The notes under the pieces are model-generated. The model had not been told where the DNA came from and did no database searches. It saw only the letters and a list, made by a program, of their open reading frames with translations. A program made the position numbers and the translations under genes. This document shows, one piece after another, positions 30,610 to 40,131 of a DNA stretch of 64,000 bases (its first letter is position 1; every line of letters begins with the position of its first letter). Source of the DNA: Candidatus Viadribacter manganicus (GTDB lineage Bacteria; Pseudomonadota; Alphaproteobacteria; Caulobacterales; Aquidulcibacteraceae); contig NZ_CP013244.1 of NCBI RefSeq assembly GCF_001679665.1, forward strand, positions 1,240,001-1,304,000, in the 5' to 3' direction.

Positions 30610-33417
30610 TTACGAGGCCGGCACAACCTCAATCGCAAGCCCCAGCCCTTCAAGTTGAGGCCGCACGAGGGACGCATCGCCCACCACGACCCACACAAAG
30701 CGCGATGGATCGATCACAGCGCGCGCCGCAGCATCCATGTCTGCCGCATTCATCGCGCGATATCGCGATGCAACGCTTTCCCAGTAATTGTCAGCGCGGC
30801 GATAGAGTTGGTTTGAGCGTAGCGCGCCGAGCACCGCGCCGGCCGTCTCGAACGAGCCCGGCAATTGACGAATGTTGCCGTTGATGGTGCGCACGTGCTC
30901 CGATGCAGAAACGCCGTTTGTGGAATTGAAAGCGTTGATCTGCTCGATCAGGACGCGAATGGAATCGCCGGTCCGATCCGCCTGAACCGGCGCGTTGATG
31001 ATATAGGGCACCTGATTTTCGCGTAGGCTCAAGACACCGCTCAAGCCATACGACCAACCGCGACGCTCGCGGATTTCGGTGTTGATGCGGGACAGGAAGT
31101 TGCTGCCCAGCACCTCATTGGCGGCGTTGATCGTCAGCGTATCCTCCGATCCACGGATCGGCAGCACGGCTCCGGCATAGATCACCGATTGGGGCGACTG
31201 GGGACGATCGACGATCACGATGCGCGAACGCGCAGCTGGGATCGGTGCGTCAAAGTTCTTTTGTCCCACCGGCGCGGCAGCGCCCTGCCAACCACCAAAT
31301 CGGGCGTTCAACGCACGCGTAATTTCGTTCAGCGGACGATCCGAGACCACAAAGACGCGGGCCGTCTCGGGCCGGATCCATGTTTGGTGGAACGCAACAA
31401 GGTTATCGCGCGTCAACGGCAAAACAGATGCCTGACTTCCAAGACCCGAAGATGGACGTCCATACGGATGATCGGCGCCAAAGACGAGCGCGGGAAATGT
31501 GCGTTGCGCCAAACCGTTTGGCTGCGTGCCTTCTGTCGCGATGGCAGCAAGCTGCTGGTCGCGCTCACGAGCGACTTCACGCGCCTCAAAATCCGGTCGC
31601 TGCACAACGTCAGCAAACAAATCAAGCGACAGGGCGAGATTTGCGCTCAAAGTAGTCAGCGTTAGCGCCGAGCGATCAAGCGAACCGTTGGCGCCGATGG
31701 TGGCGCCGAGCCGCTCTTGTTGTTCAGCGATGTTCATTGCGTCGCGCCCGCCTGCGCCCGACGTCATGGTTGAAAGCATCAAACGCTGTGTGCCGAAGGC
31801 GCCTTGAGGATCGGCCGAAACACCCGCATCGAAATCGAATGCGACGTACGTGATCGGAACAGCCGTGCGGCGCGCATAGACAACTTCAATGCCGTTGCGC
31901 AGGTGCGCGCGCTGCACATCGGGAAAATCAAGGTCTGCAATCGCGCCAATCTCCGGCATCGGATCGCGCGGCTGCGCTGTCGGAGGGCGATTATCCGGCG
32001 CGGGGCGCCCGGTCGCGCTCGCCTCTTGATAAGGTTCACGCGCGCCTGGATCGACACGCAGCGCATAAGTCGGCCGCGTCAGCCAACGGCCCATGACCTC
32101 GCGCACGGCCGCCGGCGTGATGCGCCCATAGGCGCGCAAATTGCGCTCGTAGAAATTCGGATCTCCGGCGATCACCGCGCTATTGGCGAGCGCGACGGTC
32201 TTGCCATTGAAACCGCCCACCTGCTCAATCGACAGAACGCTGGCGAATACCTGCTGTGTCGCGACGCGCTGAATTTCATCCTCGGTCGGGCCAGCGGCGA
32301 TGTATTCAGCGACGATCTGATCCAAACGTGCGGACACTGCCGCCGGATCGACGCCTGGCTTTACGTCGACGGTCACGAAGAACATGCTGACGCGCTGGAA
32401 CGGCAGCACGCTTGAACTCACCGAAACGGCGCTTTGCTCGTCGCGCACCAAGATGCGGTCGAGCCGTGAACTGTTCAGTCCGCCCAGTACTTGAGCCGCG
32501 ACATCAAGCTCGAGCGTGTCATCATGCGCAAGGCCCGGAACTACCCAAGTGCGATAAAGGCGCGTGTTGGCGACGCGATCGTGCATGGTGTCGTCGATGC
32601 GCGCAGAGAGCGTCGGGATATCCGCGGCAGCTGGCGTGTTCACCGGTCCGCGTGGAATCTGAGCGAAATAGCGCTCCATCAAGGGACGCGCCTCCGCGAC
32701 ATTGATATCGCCGGCAAGCACGATCACGGCATTGTTCGGCGCATAATTATCGCGGAACCACTGACGCACTTCTTCCAGCGAGGCGTCGTCGAGATCAGCC
32801 ATCGAGCCTATTGTGGAATGCCGATACGGGTGCCCTTCCGGGAAGAGGCGCTCCAAGATGCGATAAAACGTCATGCCATAAGGCTGGTTATCGCCTTGTC
32901 GTTTCTCGTTTTGAACGATGCCGCGCTGCGCATCGAGACGCTCCTGGGTGAGCGCGCCGAGCAAATAGCCCATGCGCTCGCTCTCAATGTAGAGGCCTCG
33001 CTCCAGTGCAGGCGTTGGCACCGTCTGGAAATAATTGGTGCGATCGAACCATGTGGTGCCGTTCCAATTGGTGGCGCCCATTTCACGCAACGGCTCAATC
33101 AGGTTCGGAATGTGCTCGGTGCCGTTGAACAGCATGATGTGTTCAAACAAGTGCGCGAAGCCGGCTTGCCCCTCCGGCTCATCTTTAGAACCGACATTGT
33201 ACCAGGCCGCAATCGCAACGATCGGCGCCTTGCGATCTTCGTGGACGAGCACGGTGAGGCCGTTGTCCAAGGTGAAGCGCTCATACGGAATCTCGACGCC
33301 ATCGAGGAGTTCATCGACAGTCGCCGGCCGTTCCTGGCTGGTGGTCGAGGTGCTGGATGTGGCGCAACCGCTCAACACGGCTGCAAACATCAACGCTCCC
33401 GCAAGCGCTCGCTTCAT
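30610..33417 (-). CDS. M16-family zinc metallopeptidase, double-unit lipoprotein
   Basis: This 935-residue exported peptidase has a lipoprotein signal (lipobox LSGC, C18). The N-terminal M16 unit (about 40-270) has the inverted zinc motif HLFEH with the distal glutamate in RGIVQNEKRQ. The second half repeats the fold (about 510-930) with no HxxEH, as in pitrilysin-type double units; R/Y residues near SYGLSG are the usual partner site. It is probably periplasmic and attached to the outer membrane. Relatives degrade small peptides or signal fragments. It stands alone, with an inverted repeat just before the start. Confidence 0.9.
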   Translation of the reverse strand: MKRALAGALMFAAVLSGCATSSTSTTSQERPATVDELLDGVEIPYERFTLDNGLTVLVHEDRKAPIVAIAAWYNVGSKDEPEGQAGFAHLFEHIMLFNGTEHIPNLIEPLREMGATNWNGTTWFDRTNYFQTVPTPALERGLYIESERMGYLLGALTQERLDAQRGIVQNEKRQGDNQPYGMTFYRILERLFPEGHPYRHSTIGSMADLDDASLEEVRQWFRDNYAPNNAVIVLAGDINVAEARPLMERYFAQIPRGPVNTPAAADIPTLSARIDDTMHDRVANTRLYRTWVVPGLAHDDTLELDVAAQVLGGLNSSRLDRILVRDEQSAVSVSSSVLPFQRVSMFFVTVDVKPGVDPAAVSARLDQIVAEYIAAGPTEDEIQRVATQQVFASVLSIEQVGGFNGKTVALANSAVIAGDPNFYERNLRAYGRITPAAVREVMGRWLTRPTYALRVDPGAREPYQEASATGRPAPDNRPPTAQPRDPMPEIGAIADLDFPDVQRAHLRNGIEVVYARRTAVPITYVAFDFDAGVSADPQGAFGTQRLMLSTMTSGAGGRDAMNIAEQQERLGATIGANGSLDRSALTLTTLSANLALSLDLFADVVQRPDFEAREVARERDQQLAAIATEGTQPNGLAQRTFPALVFGADHPYGRPSSGLGSQASVLPLTRDNLVAFHQTWIRPETARVFVVSDRPLNEITRALNARFGGWQGAAAPVGQKNFDAPIPAARSRIVIVDRPQSPQSVIYAGAVLPIRGSEDTLTINAANEVLGSNFLSRINTEIRERRGWSYGLSGVLSLRENQVPYIINAPVQADRTGDSIRVLIEQINAFNSTNGVSASEHVRTINGNIRQLPGSFETAGAVLGALRSNQLYRRADNYWESVASRYRAMNAADMDAAARAVIDPSRFVWVVVGDASLVRPQLEGLGLAIEVVPAS

Positions 33418-33430
33418 CGCATGGCTCCCC

Positions 33431-33446
33431 TAGACCTATCGGCCTA
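33431..33446 (-). promoter_or_regulatory. Inverted repeat TAGGCC-N4-GGTCTA before the M16 peptidase
   Basis: On the coding strand TAGGCC GATA GGTCTA lies 14 bases before the ATG. It closely matches the repeat at 442-457. Flanking CC/GG bases extend the symmetry to CCTAG...CTAGG. The role is inferred. Confidence 0.3.
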
Positions 33447-33516
33447 GGCAGCGCACGCGCACGCATGTGTCCAGCTTTTTCACAGACACCTGCGACGAAT
33501 GACGTGGATTGATCGG

Positions 33517-34953
33517 CTAGCGGCGCGTCACTTCGGGCGCGACCGCTGGGCCGCCGCCGAAGGCCCGGTAGGTCGCAATCGCGGCGCTCGCCGATTGTTG
33601 CTCCGCCGTGATCCGCGTGAGGCTCGCATCGATCAATTGCTGTTCTGAGCGCAAGCGGTCAGCCAGGCTTTGGATCCCCGCTTCGAACGCCGCGCGCGAA
33701 CCGCGCGCCGTGACTTCCGCCGCGCTTTCAGCAGCGCGGGCGGAGTTGAGGCGCAGCCGTCCTTGATCGAGCGAGACAAGCGCGTTCGAGGCCTCCGCCA
33801 CAGCTTGCGTCACCGTTTGGCGATAGCGGATGAGGGATTGATCGAATTGGGCGTCGCGCTGACGCGACACGGCAAAGCGTTGCCCCCAATCGAAAAGCGG
33901 CATCGAAATGAGCGGCGCGCCCGTCGCGATTGTGATGCCGGCGCCTGATGGATTGCCGATCAGCGCATCGGTGACATTGATCGCACCCGTCAAATTGAGG
34001 CGCGGCAGCAAATCAGCGCGCGCAGCGCCGAGTTGCGCGGCTGCGATCAGCGTCTGCGCTTCCGCGCGCGCCACATCAGGACGCAAGCGCAAAAGGTCAG
34101 CCGGCGCTGCGGGCGCTGAAGTCAGCTCCAAATGCGGAACTGGCGCATTCTGAGCGGCCAACACGCGCTGGGTCTGCTCATCTTCCATGCCGGGCGCGCG
34201 ACCACGCAGAACCGCCAAGACATTCTCAGCGCGGCGCTCTTCAATGATCAGGCCAGGTAAGCGCGCGCGCGTGCTTTGCGCCAAACGCCGCGCGTCCGCG
34301 GCGTCAGCTTCGGAGGCAAACCCCGCGCCGGCGCTCGTTGCGACAATACGCGCGAGTTCGTCTGAGGTTTCGACGGAACGCTGCAACGCCGCGCGGCTTG
34401 CTTGCGCGGCGCGCAAATCGACGTAAGCCTGCGCCACATCGGCTGCGAGCGTGACACGGGCGCCGCGGAGATCTGCGAGCGCACTCTGCGTGTTGGCTCG
34501 CGCGCCAACCGTCGTTGCGCCGATCGCAAACAGCGGCAGCTCCCAAGACGCTTGCGCCCCGTACGAGCCACTCATGGATTCACGATCAACGCCGGCAGGC
34601 ACAGGGCCTTCGACAAAACGCTGATACTGGCCGGCGCCGGTCGCCGTCAGCTGCGGCAGGAATTGCGTGACGGTCGCGTACGATAGCGCCCGCGCTTCAC
34701 GGACGCGCGACACCGCAAGCTGCACATTCGGCCCCTCCGAAAGCGCCTCGAGGACCAATTGATTGAGCGCCGGATCATTGAACCCCCGCCACCAATCGGT
34801 GACCGGTTGCTCGGCCCCTTGGGGGGCATCCCGCCAAGCTGAAGGTAAGGGCGGCGCCTCGGCCCGTTCGCTTGGCATGGTGACGCAACCGGCGCCAGAG
34901 GCCAGCGCGCCAGCCGTCAGGGCGGCGCGTACGAAGGACCTGACTGCAGGCAT
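33517..34953 (-). CDS. NodT-family outer membrane efflux lipoprotein (TolC-like)
   Basis: This 478-residue trimeric outer membrane channel belongs to an RND or MFS efflux system. The signal peptide leads to a lipobox (GAGC). The mature part has two outer-membrane-efflux repeats, with the family signatures WWRGFNDPALNQLV, LLRLRPDVARAEAQ and PLFDWGQRF. MPAVRSF at 34953 follows GAGGAG and is preferred over GTG 34974. It is divergent from the TetR-adaptor-RND operon, which it most likely serves. Confidence 0.9.
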   Translation of the reverse strand: MPAVRSFVRAALTAGALASGAGCVTMPSERAEAPPLPSAWRDAPQGAEQPVTDWWRGFNDPALNQLVLEALSEGPNVQLAVSRVREARALSYATVTQFLPQLTATGAGQYQRFVEGPVPAGVDRESMSGSYGAQASWELPLFAIGATTVGARANTQSALADLRGARVTLAADVAQAYVDLRAAQASRAALQRSVETSDELARIVATSAGAGFASEADAADARRLAQSTRARLPGLIIEERRAENVLAVLRGRAPGMEDEQTQRVLAAQNAPVPHLELTSAPAAPADLLRLRPDVARAEAQTLIAAAQLGAARADLLPRLNLTGAINVTDALIGNPSGAGITIATGAPLISMPLFDWGQRFAVSRQRDAQFDQSLIRYRQTVTQAVAEASNALVSLDQGRLRLNSARAAESAAEVTARGSRAAFEAGIQSLADRLRSEQQLIDASLTRITAEQQSASAAIATYRAFGGGPAVAPEVTRR

Positions 34954-35065
34954 TCCCGGTTGCTCCTCAAGCACTTAGGCGTCTGGAAAGCGCTGGCTGA
35001 GATACTCAGCCCGCGCTGGCCATTTGGGTTTTCAGCTTGACGCCGTCCAGACTTAACATTTAAAG

Positions 35066-35079
35066 AACGAACATTCGTT
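35066..35079. promoter_or_regulatory. TetR-type operator AACGAA-CA-TTCGTT
   Basis: This perfect 6-bp inverted repeat with a 2-base centre sits in an AT-rich stretch between the divergent efflux genes, 4 bases before the TetR ATG. It is the likely binding site of the adjacent TetR protein and would control both directions. Confidence 0.7.
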
Positions 35080-35083
35080 TTAT

Positions 35084-35743
35084 ATGCGCCGCAGCATCGC
35101 GGCGCAAGCCGTTTCCGGCAATTCGAGACTTGGTGATCCTAATTTGGCCCGTCTAGCCGACCCTGAACTGGCTGAACGCCGGCGGCGTCAGATCATGGAC
35201 GCCGCCATCGCGTGCTTCCGGCGCCGCGGTTTTCACCAGGCGACGATGGCCGAAATCTGCGCCGAAGCCGAAATCAGCGCCGGCGCCCTCTATCGCTACT
35301 TCTCAAGCAAGGCCGACATCATCGGCGCGATCGCCGAAGATAAGCGCGGCGAAAACGACGAAGCGTTCATGCGCGCCGCCGAACAGCACGGCTTCATTGC
35401 CGCTCTGTGCTTGTCCGCCCGTAGCTTCTTCGAGAAGTTTGCTGAAGGTGATGGCGCGCTCATCGCAGAGATCATGGCCGAAGCCATTCGCGACAACGCC
35501 GTCTCTGAGCCTTTACGCACGACCGACAGCGCAAGTGTCCAAATATTCATCCGCGCACTCGTCGCCGCGCAAGCACGCGGTGAGGTGGACGCAACACTCG
35601 ATCCTGAAATCGCAACAAACACCTTGTTTGCGACCTTGGAAGGCATAGGTCTCAGGCGCGCGTTCTGCCGCGAAACCGATGTCGAAGCCGCCATCAGTCA
35701 ATTCCGCGCGCTCGCCGAGCGCTATCTTGAGCCACGAAAATGA
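35084..35743 (+). CDS. TetR/AcrR-family regulator of the RND efflux operon
   Basis: This 219-residue repressor has a helix-turn-helix at about residues 38-85 (MAEICAEAEISAGALYRYFS). It has an N-terminal extension of about 30 residues. The ATG at 35084 follows the palindromic operator by 4 bases with no ribosome site, so the mRNA may be leaderless; no better in-frame start precedes the DNA-binding domain. Its stop overlaps the adaptor ATG by 4 bases. It probably represses the efflux operon and itself. Confidence 0.87.
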   Translation: MRRSIAAQAVSGNSRLGDPNLARLADPELAERRRRQIMDAAIACFRRRGFHQATMAEICAEAEISAGALYRYFSSKADIIGAIAEDKRGENDEAFMRAAEQHGFIAALCLSARSFFEKFAEGDGALIAEIMAEAIRDNAVSEPLRTTDSASVQIFIRALVAAQARGEVDATLDPEIATNTLFATLEGIGLRRAFCRETDVEAAISQFRALAERYLEPRK

Positions 35744-37041
35744 ACAAGCCAGAGAGACCCGAACCGTTCAAAGAAGCTCCCGGCTTCTTAAAGCGCGCCA
35801 AGGACGCCAGCGGACGCGCACTGCAGAGCGCGCGCGACGCCGGCAAGCGGGTATGGGATCGCGCCACGGACGCGCCCGATCAGAACAAGCGCCGCAACAA
35901 GATCTTGATGCTCACGGGCGGCGCGATTGCCGCGGTGATCGCGGTTCTGTTCATCGTCTCTCGCATCGGCGGCGACAACAACATCCAAACGCAACCGGCA
36001 ACGGCGCAAGCCGTGAGCGTTATTTCGGTGCAAGCGCGCACCTTCCAAACGCAAGTGTCGCTGAATGGCGAAGCCCGCCCGGTCCGCGACATTCAAGTCA
36101 CCGCCCAAGCGAGCGGCGTGCGCATCTTGCAAATCCTCGTCGATGAAGGCGACTTCGTGCGCCAGGGCCAGGCCATGGCGCGTCTCGACAACGCACTCGC
36201 CAACGCGCAGACCCGCGCGGCGCAAGCCAGCGTCGCTGAGGCGCAATCAGCCGCCGTACGTGCGCGCGGCGAGTATGACCGTGCAGAATCAATCCGCAAC
36301 TCCGGCGCACTCTCGACAGAAGCCATCGAACAACGTCGCGCCGCGGCAATCGCCGCTGATGCGCGCCTCGCCGCCGCACAAGCGCAACTCGCTGAAACGA
36401 ACGCGCGCTTAGGCGGCGGATACGTTCGCGCGCCAGCTTCCGGCCTCGTGATCGACCGCAACGCATCCCTTGGCGCCGCGCCCGAAGGGCAAGTTCTGTT
36501 CCGCATCGCGGCCGACAACCGCCTGGAGGTCTCAGCGCAAGTTGCAGAAGCCGATGCTCTGGCGCTGCAAGAAGGCCAAATCGCAACCTTCTCGCTCGTC
36601 GATGGCTCGACCGTGCAAGGCGTGCTGCGCCGCCTGCCCGCTTCTATCGATAGCCGCACGCGCACTGGCGAAGCGTTATTTGCACTACCATCCGGCACAC
36701 GCGTTCGCGCCGGCATGTACCTGCGCGGCCACGCCGATCTTCCTGTGCGTGAAGTTCTTGCTGTGCCGCAAAGCTCGGTTCTCTACGAAAGCGGCCAAGC
36801 TTACGTGCTGGTGCTCGACGACACGAGCCACGTCCACCGCCTCGATGTGCAGCTCGCGGGCCGTGACGGCGATTGGGTTGAAGTTATCGAAGGACTTTCA
36901 CCCGGCCAGCGCATCGTCGGCTCTGGCGCTGCATTCCTTCAAGATGGTGAAGAGGTGCGCGTCCTCACGCCAACGCCGGTGCAAACCCCTGCCGCTGAGG
37001 GCGCAGCGCCGGGTGAAGGCATTCGCGGACGGGAAGGCTAA
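35740..37041 (+). CDS. RND efflux periplasmic adaptor (membrane fusion protein)
   Basis: This 433-residue adaptor joins the inner membrane pump to the outer membrane channel. A long cytoplasmic N-terminus (about 1-53, basic, helical) precedes one TM (about 54-75). The lipoyl halves are VTAQASGVRILQILVDEGD and YVRAPASGLVIDRN, flanking an alanine-rich coiled-coil hairpin (about 140-215), followed by beta-barrel and membrane-proximal domains. The 53-residue cytoplasmic leader is longer than usual. It lies between the TetR gene and the RND pump in one operon. Confidence 0.9.
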   Translation: MNKPERPEPFKEAPGFLKRAKDASGRALQSARDAGKRVWDRATDAPDQNKRRNKILMLTGGAIAAVIAVLFIVSRIGGDNNIQTQPATAQAVSVISVQARTFQTQVSLNGEARPVRDIQVTAQASGVRILQILVDEGDFVRQGQAMARLDNALANAQTRAAQASVAEAQSAAVRARGEYDRAESIRNSGALSTEAIEQRRAAAIAADARLAAAQAQLAETNARLGGGYVRAPASGLVIDRNASLGAAPEGQVLFRIAADNRLEVSAQVAEADALALQEGQIATFSLVDGSTVQGVLRRLPASIDSRTRTGEALFALPSGTRVRAGMYLRGHADLPVREVLAVPQSSVLYESGQAYVLVLDDTSHVHRLDVQLAGRDGDWVEVIEGLSPGQRIVGSGAAFLQDGEEVRVLTPTPVQTPAAEGAAPGEGIRGREG

Positions 37042-37047
37042 TCGCAC

Positions 37048-40000
37048 ATGGCTTGGAACATCTCAGCCGGCGCGATCCGCAATCCGATCCCGCCGATCCT
37101 TCTCATTCTTGCGCTGTTGTTTGCCGGCTGGACGGCATACGGGCGCCTGCCCATCAACCAATTGCCGAACGTTGATTTCGGCGGATTCACCGTTGTCGTC
37201 GCCCAACCGGGCGCCGCGCCGGCGGAAATGGAAACCCAGATCACGCAGCGGATCGAAGCTGCGCTGACCTCTGTCGAAGGCGTCAAACGCGTCACCTCCA
37301 CCATCTCGCCCGGCGTTTCGCAAACGATGGTCGAAATGGAGAGCGATGGCGATCTCAGCCGCGCGGTCGATGATGCGCGTGACGCTATCCAGCGCATCCG
37401 CTCGGACCTGCCTGCAGATATCACCGAACCGGTGGTGCAGCGCATCGACGCCGCGAGCCAACCGATCGGCTATTACGCCTTCGAAGGCGAAGGCATGACG
37501 GCCCAGGATATTTCCTGGTTCATCGACAACGATTTGCAGCGCCAATTGCTCGCCGTTCCGGGCGTAAGCGCCGTCACACGTCTCGGCGGCGTCGATCGCG
37601 AAATCCGCGTCGAGCTCGATTCGGCGCGCATGCTCGCTTACGGCGTCTCAGCCGACCAAGTGAACAACCAGCTGCGCGCCATCAACGTCGACCTTCCAGG
37701 CGGCCAGGCGCAAGTTGGCGGCCAAGCGCAATCAATCCGCACGCTCGGTGGCGCCCAATCGGTCCAAGAACTCGAGAACCTTCGGATCACCGCGAGCGAT
37801 GGCCGCACCGTGCGCTTAGCCGATCTCGGCGCCGTCACGGACAGCGCCAGCGATCTCAACTCGATCTCGCGCTACAACGGCCAACCGGTCGTCGGCTTCA
37901 TGGTGCAGCGTTCGCGCGGCGCTTCTGAGGTTCAAGTATTCGACCGCATTTACGAACGCATCCACGATATCGAAGCGGCCAATCCGCAAATTCGCATCAC
38001 CGAGATCGCATCAACCGTCGAATTCATTCGCGGCATGCACGAAAGCTCGATCCACGCCCTTCTCGAAGGCGCGCTGCTTGCCTGCTTGGTCGTATTCTTG
38101 ATCTTGCGCGACTGGCGCGCGACATTGATCGCCGCCGCCGCGATCCCGCTGTCGATCTTCCCGACCTTCGCGGGCATCGAAATTCTCGGCTTCACGCTGA
38201 ACATGGTGACGCTGATCGCGCTGGCGCTCGTTACCGGCGTCCTTGTCGATGACGCGATCGTCGAGATCGAGAACATCATTAGGCACATGCGGATGGGAAA
38301 GAGCGCCTACGCGGCCGCTCTCGAAGCCGCGGACGAAATTGGTCTCGCTGTTGTCGCCACCACAGGCTCGATCATCGCCGTCTTCCTGCCCGTCAGCTTC
38401 ATGGAAGGAGGCATGGGCGTCTTCTTCAAGGAGTTCGGACTAACCGTCGCGCTCGCTGCGTTCTTCTCGCTGGTCGTTGCGCGTCTGATAACGCCGATGA
38501 TGGCGGCGTTCTTCCTGAACAACAAAGGCCACGAACACGAAGCAAAGCCTGGCGTGTTCACTGAGGCGTATCATGACGCGCTGAGCTGGTCGATCCGCAA
38601 CCCCTGGAAGACAGTCGGCGTCGGCATCGCTGTCTTCGTCGGCTCAATTATGCTCGCGAGCACAGTGCCGGCAGTCGTCATTCCCCGCTTCGACAACGGC
38701 ATGATCCAGGCGCGCGTTGAGATTCCGCCGGGCACGCCGGTGATCGAAGCCGATCGCGTGCTCCAGCGCATGAGCGGGCGCATTCGCGAAAATCCTGAAG
38801 TCATCGGCGTCTTCACCTCGATGAACGGCGCCGACGGCTCAGCGCCAGACGCAAACCTATTCATTCAGCTCACGCAACGCGATGAGCGCAATCGCTCTGC
38901 TTACGCAATCCAGCAGGAGATGCGGCCGATCCTTTCCGAATTCCCGGATTATCGCGCAGCCTTCGTGCAGGACCAGGGTGGCTCGTCGGGCTCGGACATC
39001 ACAGTGCAGTTTGTCGGCCAAGATCCCGAGGCCGTGAACGCAGCCGCTGACCGCCTCGCCGCCGCAATGAGCCAACTTACGTCACTTGCGGACGTGCGTT
39101 CAACCTCCGCGCTACGGCGCCCTGAAATTCAGGTCCGCCCGCGCCAAGAAGACATGGCTCGCCTCGGCGTGACATCTGCTGCGCTGGCGTCCGCCATTCG
39201 CATCGCGACAAGCGGCGACGCCGAGCAAAACTTGCCCAAATACGATCTCGCCGATCGCCAAATTCCGATCCGCGTCACGCTGCGCCCCGATCAGCGCAGC
39301 GACCTTGACGCGCTGCGCTCGCTGCCAGTGCAGTCCTCCCTCGGCGCGCCAGTGCGCATCGATGCGGTCGCGGACGTGCAATTCTCGCTTGGCGAAGCGA
39401 CGATCGAAAGGCGTGACCGCGAACGCGCCGTGACGGTCGGCGCCAACGTGCGCCCGGGCACGCAGCTCTCGACGGCGCAACAAGAAGTGTTTGCGCTGCC
39501 AGAAGCGCAAGGCGGCCCCGGCGCGCGTCTCGCCGCTGGAGGTCAAACCGAAGACTTCGCCGAAATGACGGCAAGCTTCGGCAGCGCCATGCTCTGGGGC
39601 ATCATCCTCATCTACATCGTGCTGGTGCTGCTGTTCCGCGACTTCTTCCAACCGATCACCATCATGATGGCGCTGCCGCTCTCACTTGGCGGCGCATTTC
39701 TTGGCCTCATCATCGCCAACCAACCACTCTCGCTCTTCGCATTCATCGGTCTTTTGATGCTGATGGGACTGGTCACCAAGAACTCGATCCTGCTGGTCGA
39801 TTTCGCCGTTGAGCGCATGCACGCAGGGATGAACCGCAACGCGGCGCTCATGGAAGCGGGCATGCAGCGTGCACGCCCGATCATCATGACCACGTTTGCG
39901 ATGTCGGGCGGCATGATCCCTGCCGCGGCCGGTTGGGGCGTTGACGGCAGCTTGCGACAAGGCATGGGCGCGGCCGTTATCGGCGGCCTGATGCTCTCGA

Positions 40001-40131
40001 CACTGCTCTCGCTCGTGTTCGTGCCGGCGATGTTCGTGCTGATCGATAAGCTTGAGCACTGGGTGCAAGGCTTCTTGCCAAAGCCAACTTCGCACAGCGA
40101 CCAAGAAACCGCGCGGACGCCTGCTGAGTAA
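37048..40131 (+). CDS. RND-family efflux pump, inner membrane subunit
   Basis: This 1027-residue proton-driven pump of the AcrB/MexB superfamily has twelve TM helices, with two large periplasmic loops after TM1 and TM7. Signatures are PGAAPAEMETQITQRIEAAL, GVLVDDAIVEIENI in TM4 (with the proton-relay aspartate pair) and MGLVTKNSILLVDFA in TM10. It is shorter than AcrB and groups by appearance with the broad HAE1-like pumps. The substrate is unknown; no metal-binding clusters are seen. It ends the TetR-adaptor-RND operon. Confidence 0.92.
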   Translation: MAWNISAGAIRNPIPPILLILALLFAGWTAYGRLPINQLPNVDFGGFTVVVAQPGAAPAEMETQITQRIEAALTSVEGVKRVTSTISPGVSQTMVEMESDGDLSRAVDDARDAIQRIRSDLPADITEPVVQRIDAASQPIGYYAFEGEGMTAQDISWFIDNDLQRQLLAVPGVSAVTRLGGVDREIRVELDSARMLAYGVSADQVNNQLRAINVDLPGGQAQVGGQAQSIRTLGGAQSVQELENLRITASDGRTVRLADLGAVTDSASDLNSISRYNGQPVVGFMVQRSRGASEVQVFDRIYERIHDIEAANPQIRITEIASTVEFIRGMHESSIHALLEGALLACLVVFLILRDWRATLIAAAAIPLSIFPTFAGIEILGFTLNMVTLIALALVTGVLVDDAIVEIENIIRHMRMGKSAYAAALEAADEIGLAVVATTGSIIAVFLPVSFMEGGMGVFFKEFGLTVALAAFFSLVVARLITPMMAAFFLNNKGHEHEAKPGVFTEAYHDALSWSIRNPWKTVGVGIAVFVGSIMLASTVPAVVIPRFDNGMIQARVEIPPGTPVIEADRVLQRMSGRIRENPEVIGVFTSMNGADGSAPDANLFIQLTQRDERNRSAYAIQQEMRPILSEFPDYRAAFVQDQGGSSGSDITVQFVGQDPEAVNAAADRLAAAMSQLTSLADVRSTSALRRPEIQVRPRQEDMARLGVTSAALASAIRIATSGDAEQNLPKYDLADRQIPIRVTLRPDQRSDLDALRSLPVQSSLGAPVRIDAVADVQFSLGEATIERRDRERAVTVGANVRPGTQLSTAQQEVFALPEAQGGPGARLAAGGQTEDFAEMTASFGSAMLWGIILIYIVLVLLFRDFFQPITIMMALPLSLGGAFLGLIIANQPLSLFAFIGLLMLMGLVTKNSILLVDFAVERMHAGMNRNAALMEAGMQRARPIIMTTFAMSGGMIPAAAGWGVDGSLRQGMGAAVIGGLMLSTLLSLVFVPAMFVLIDKLEHWVQGFLPKPTSHSDQETARTPAE

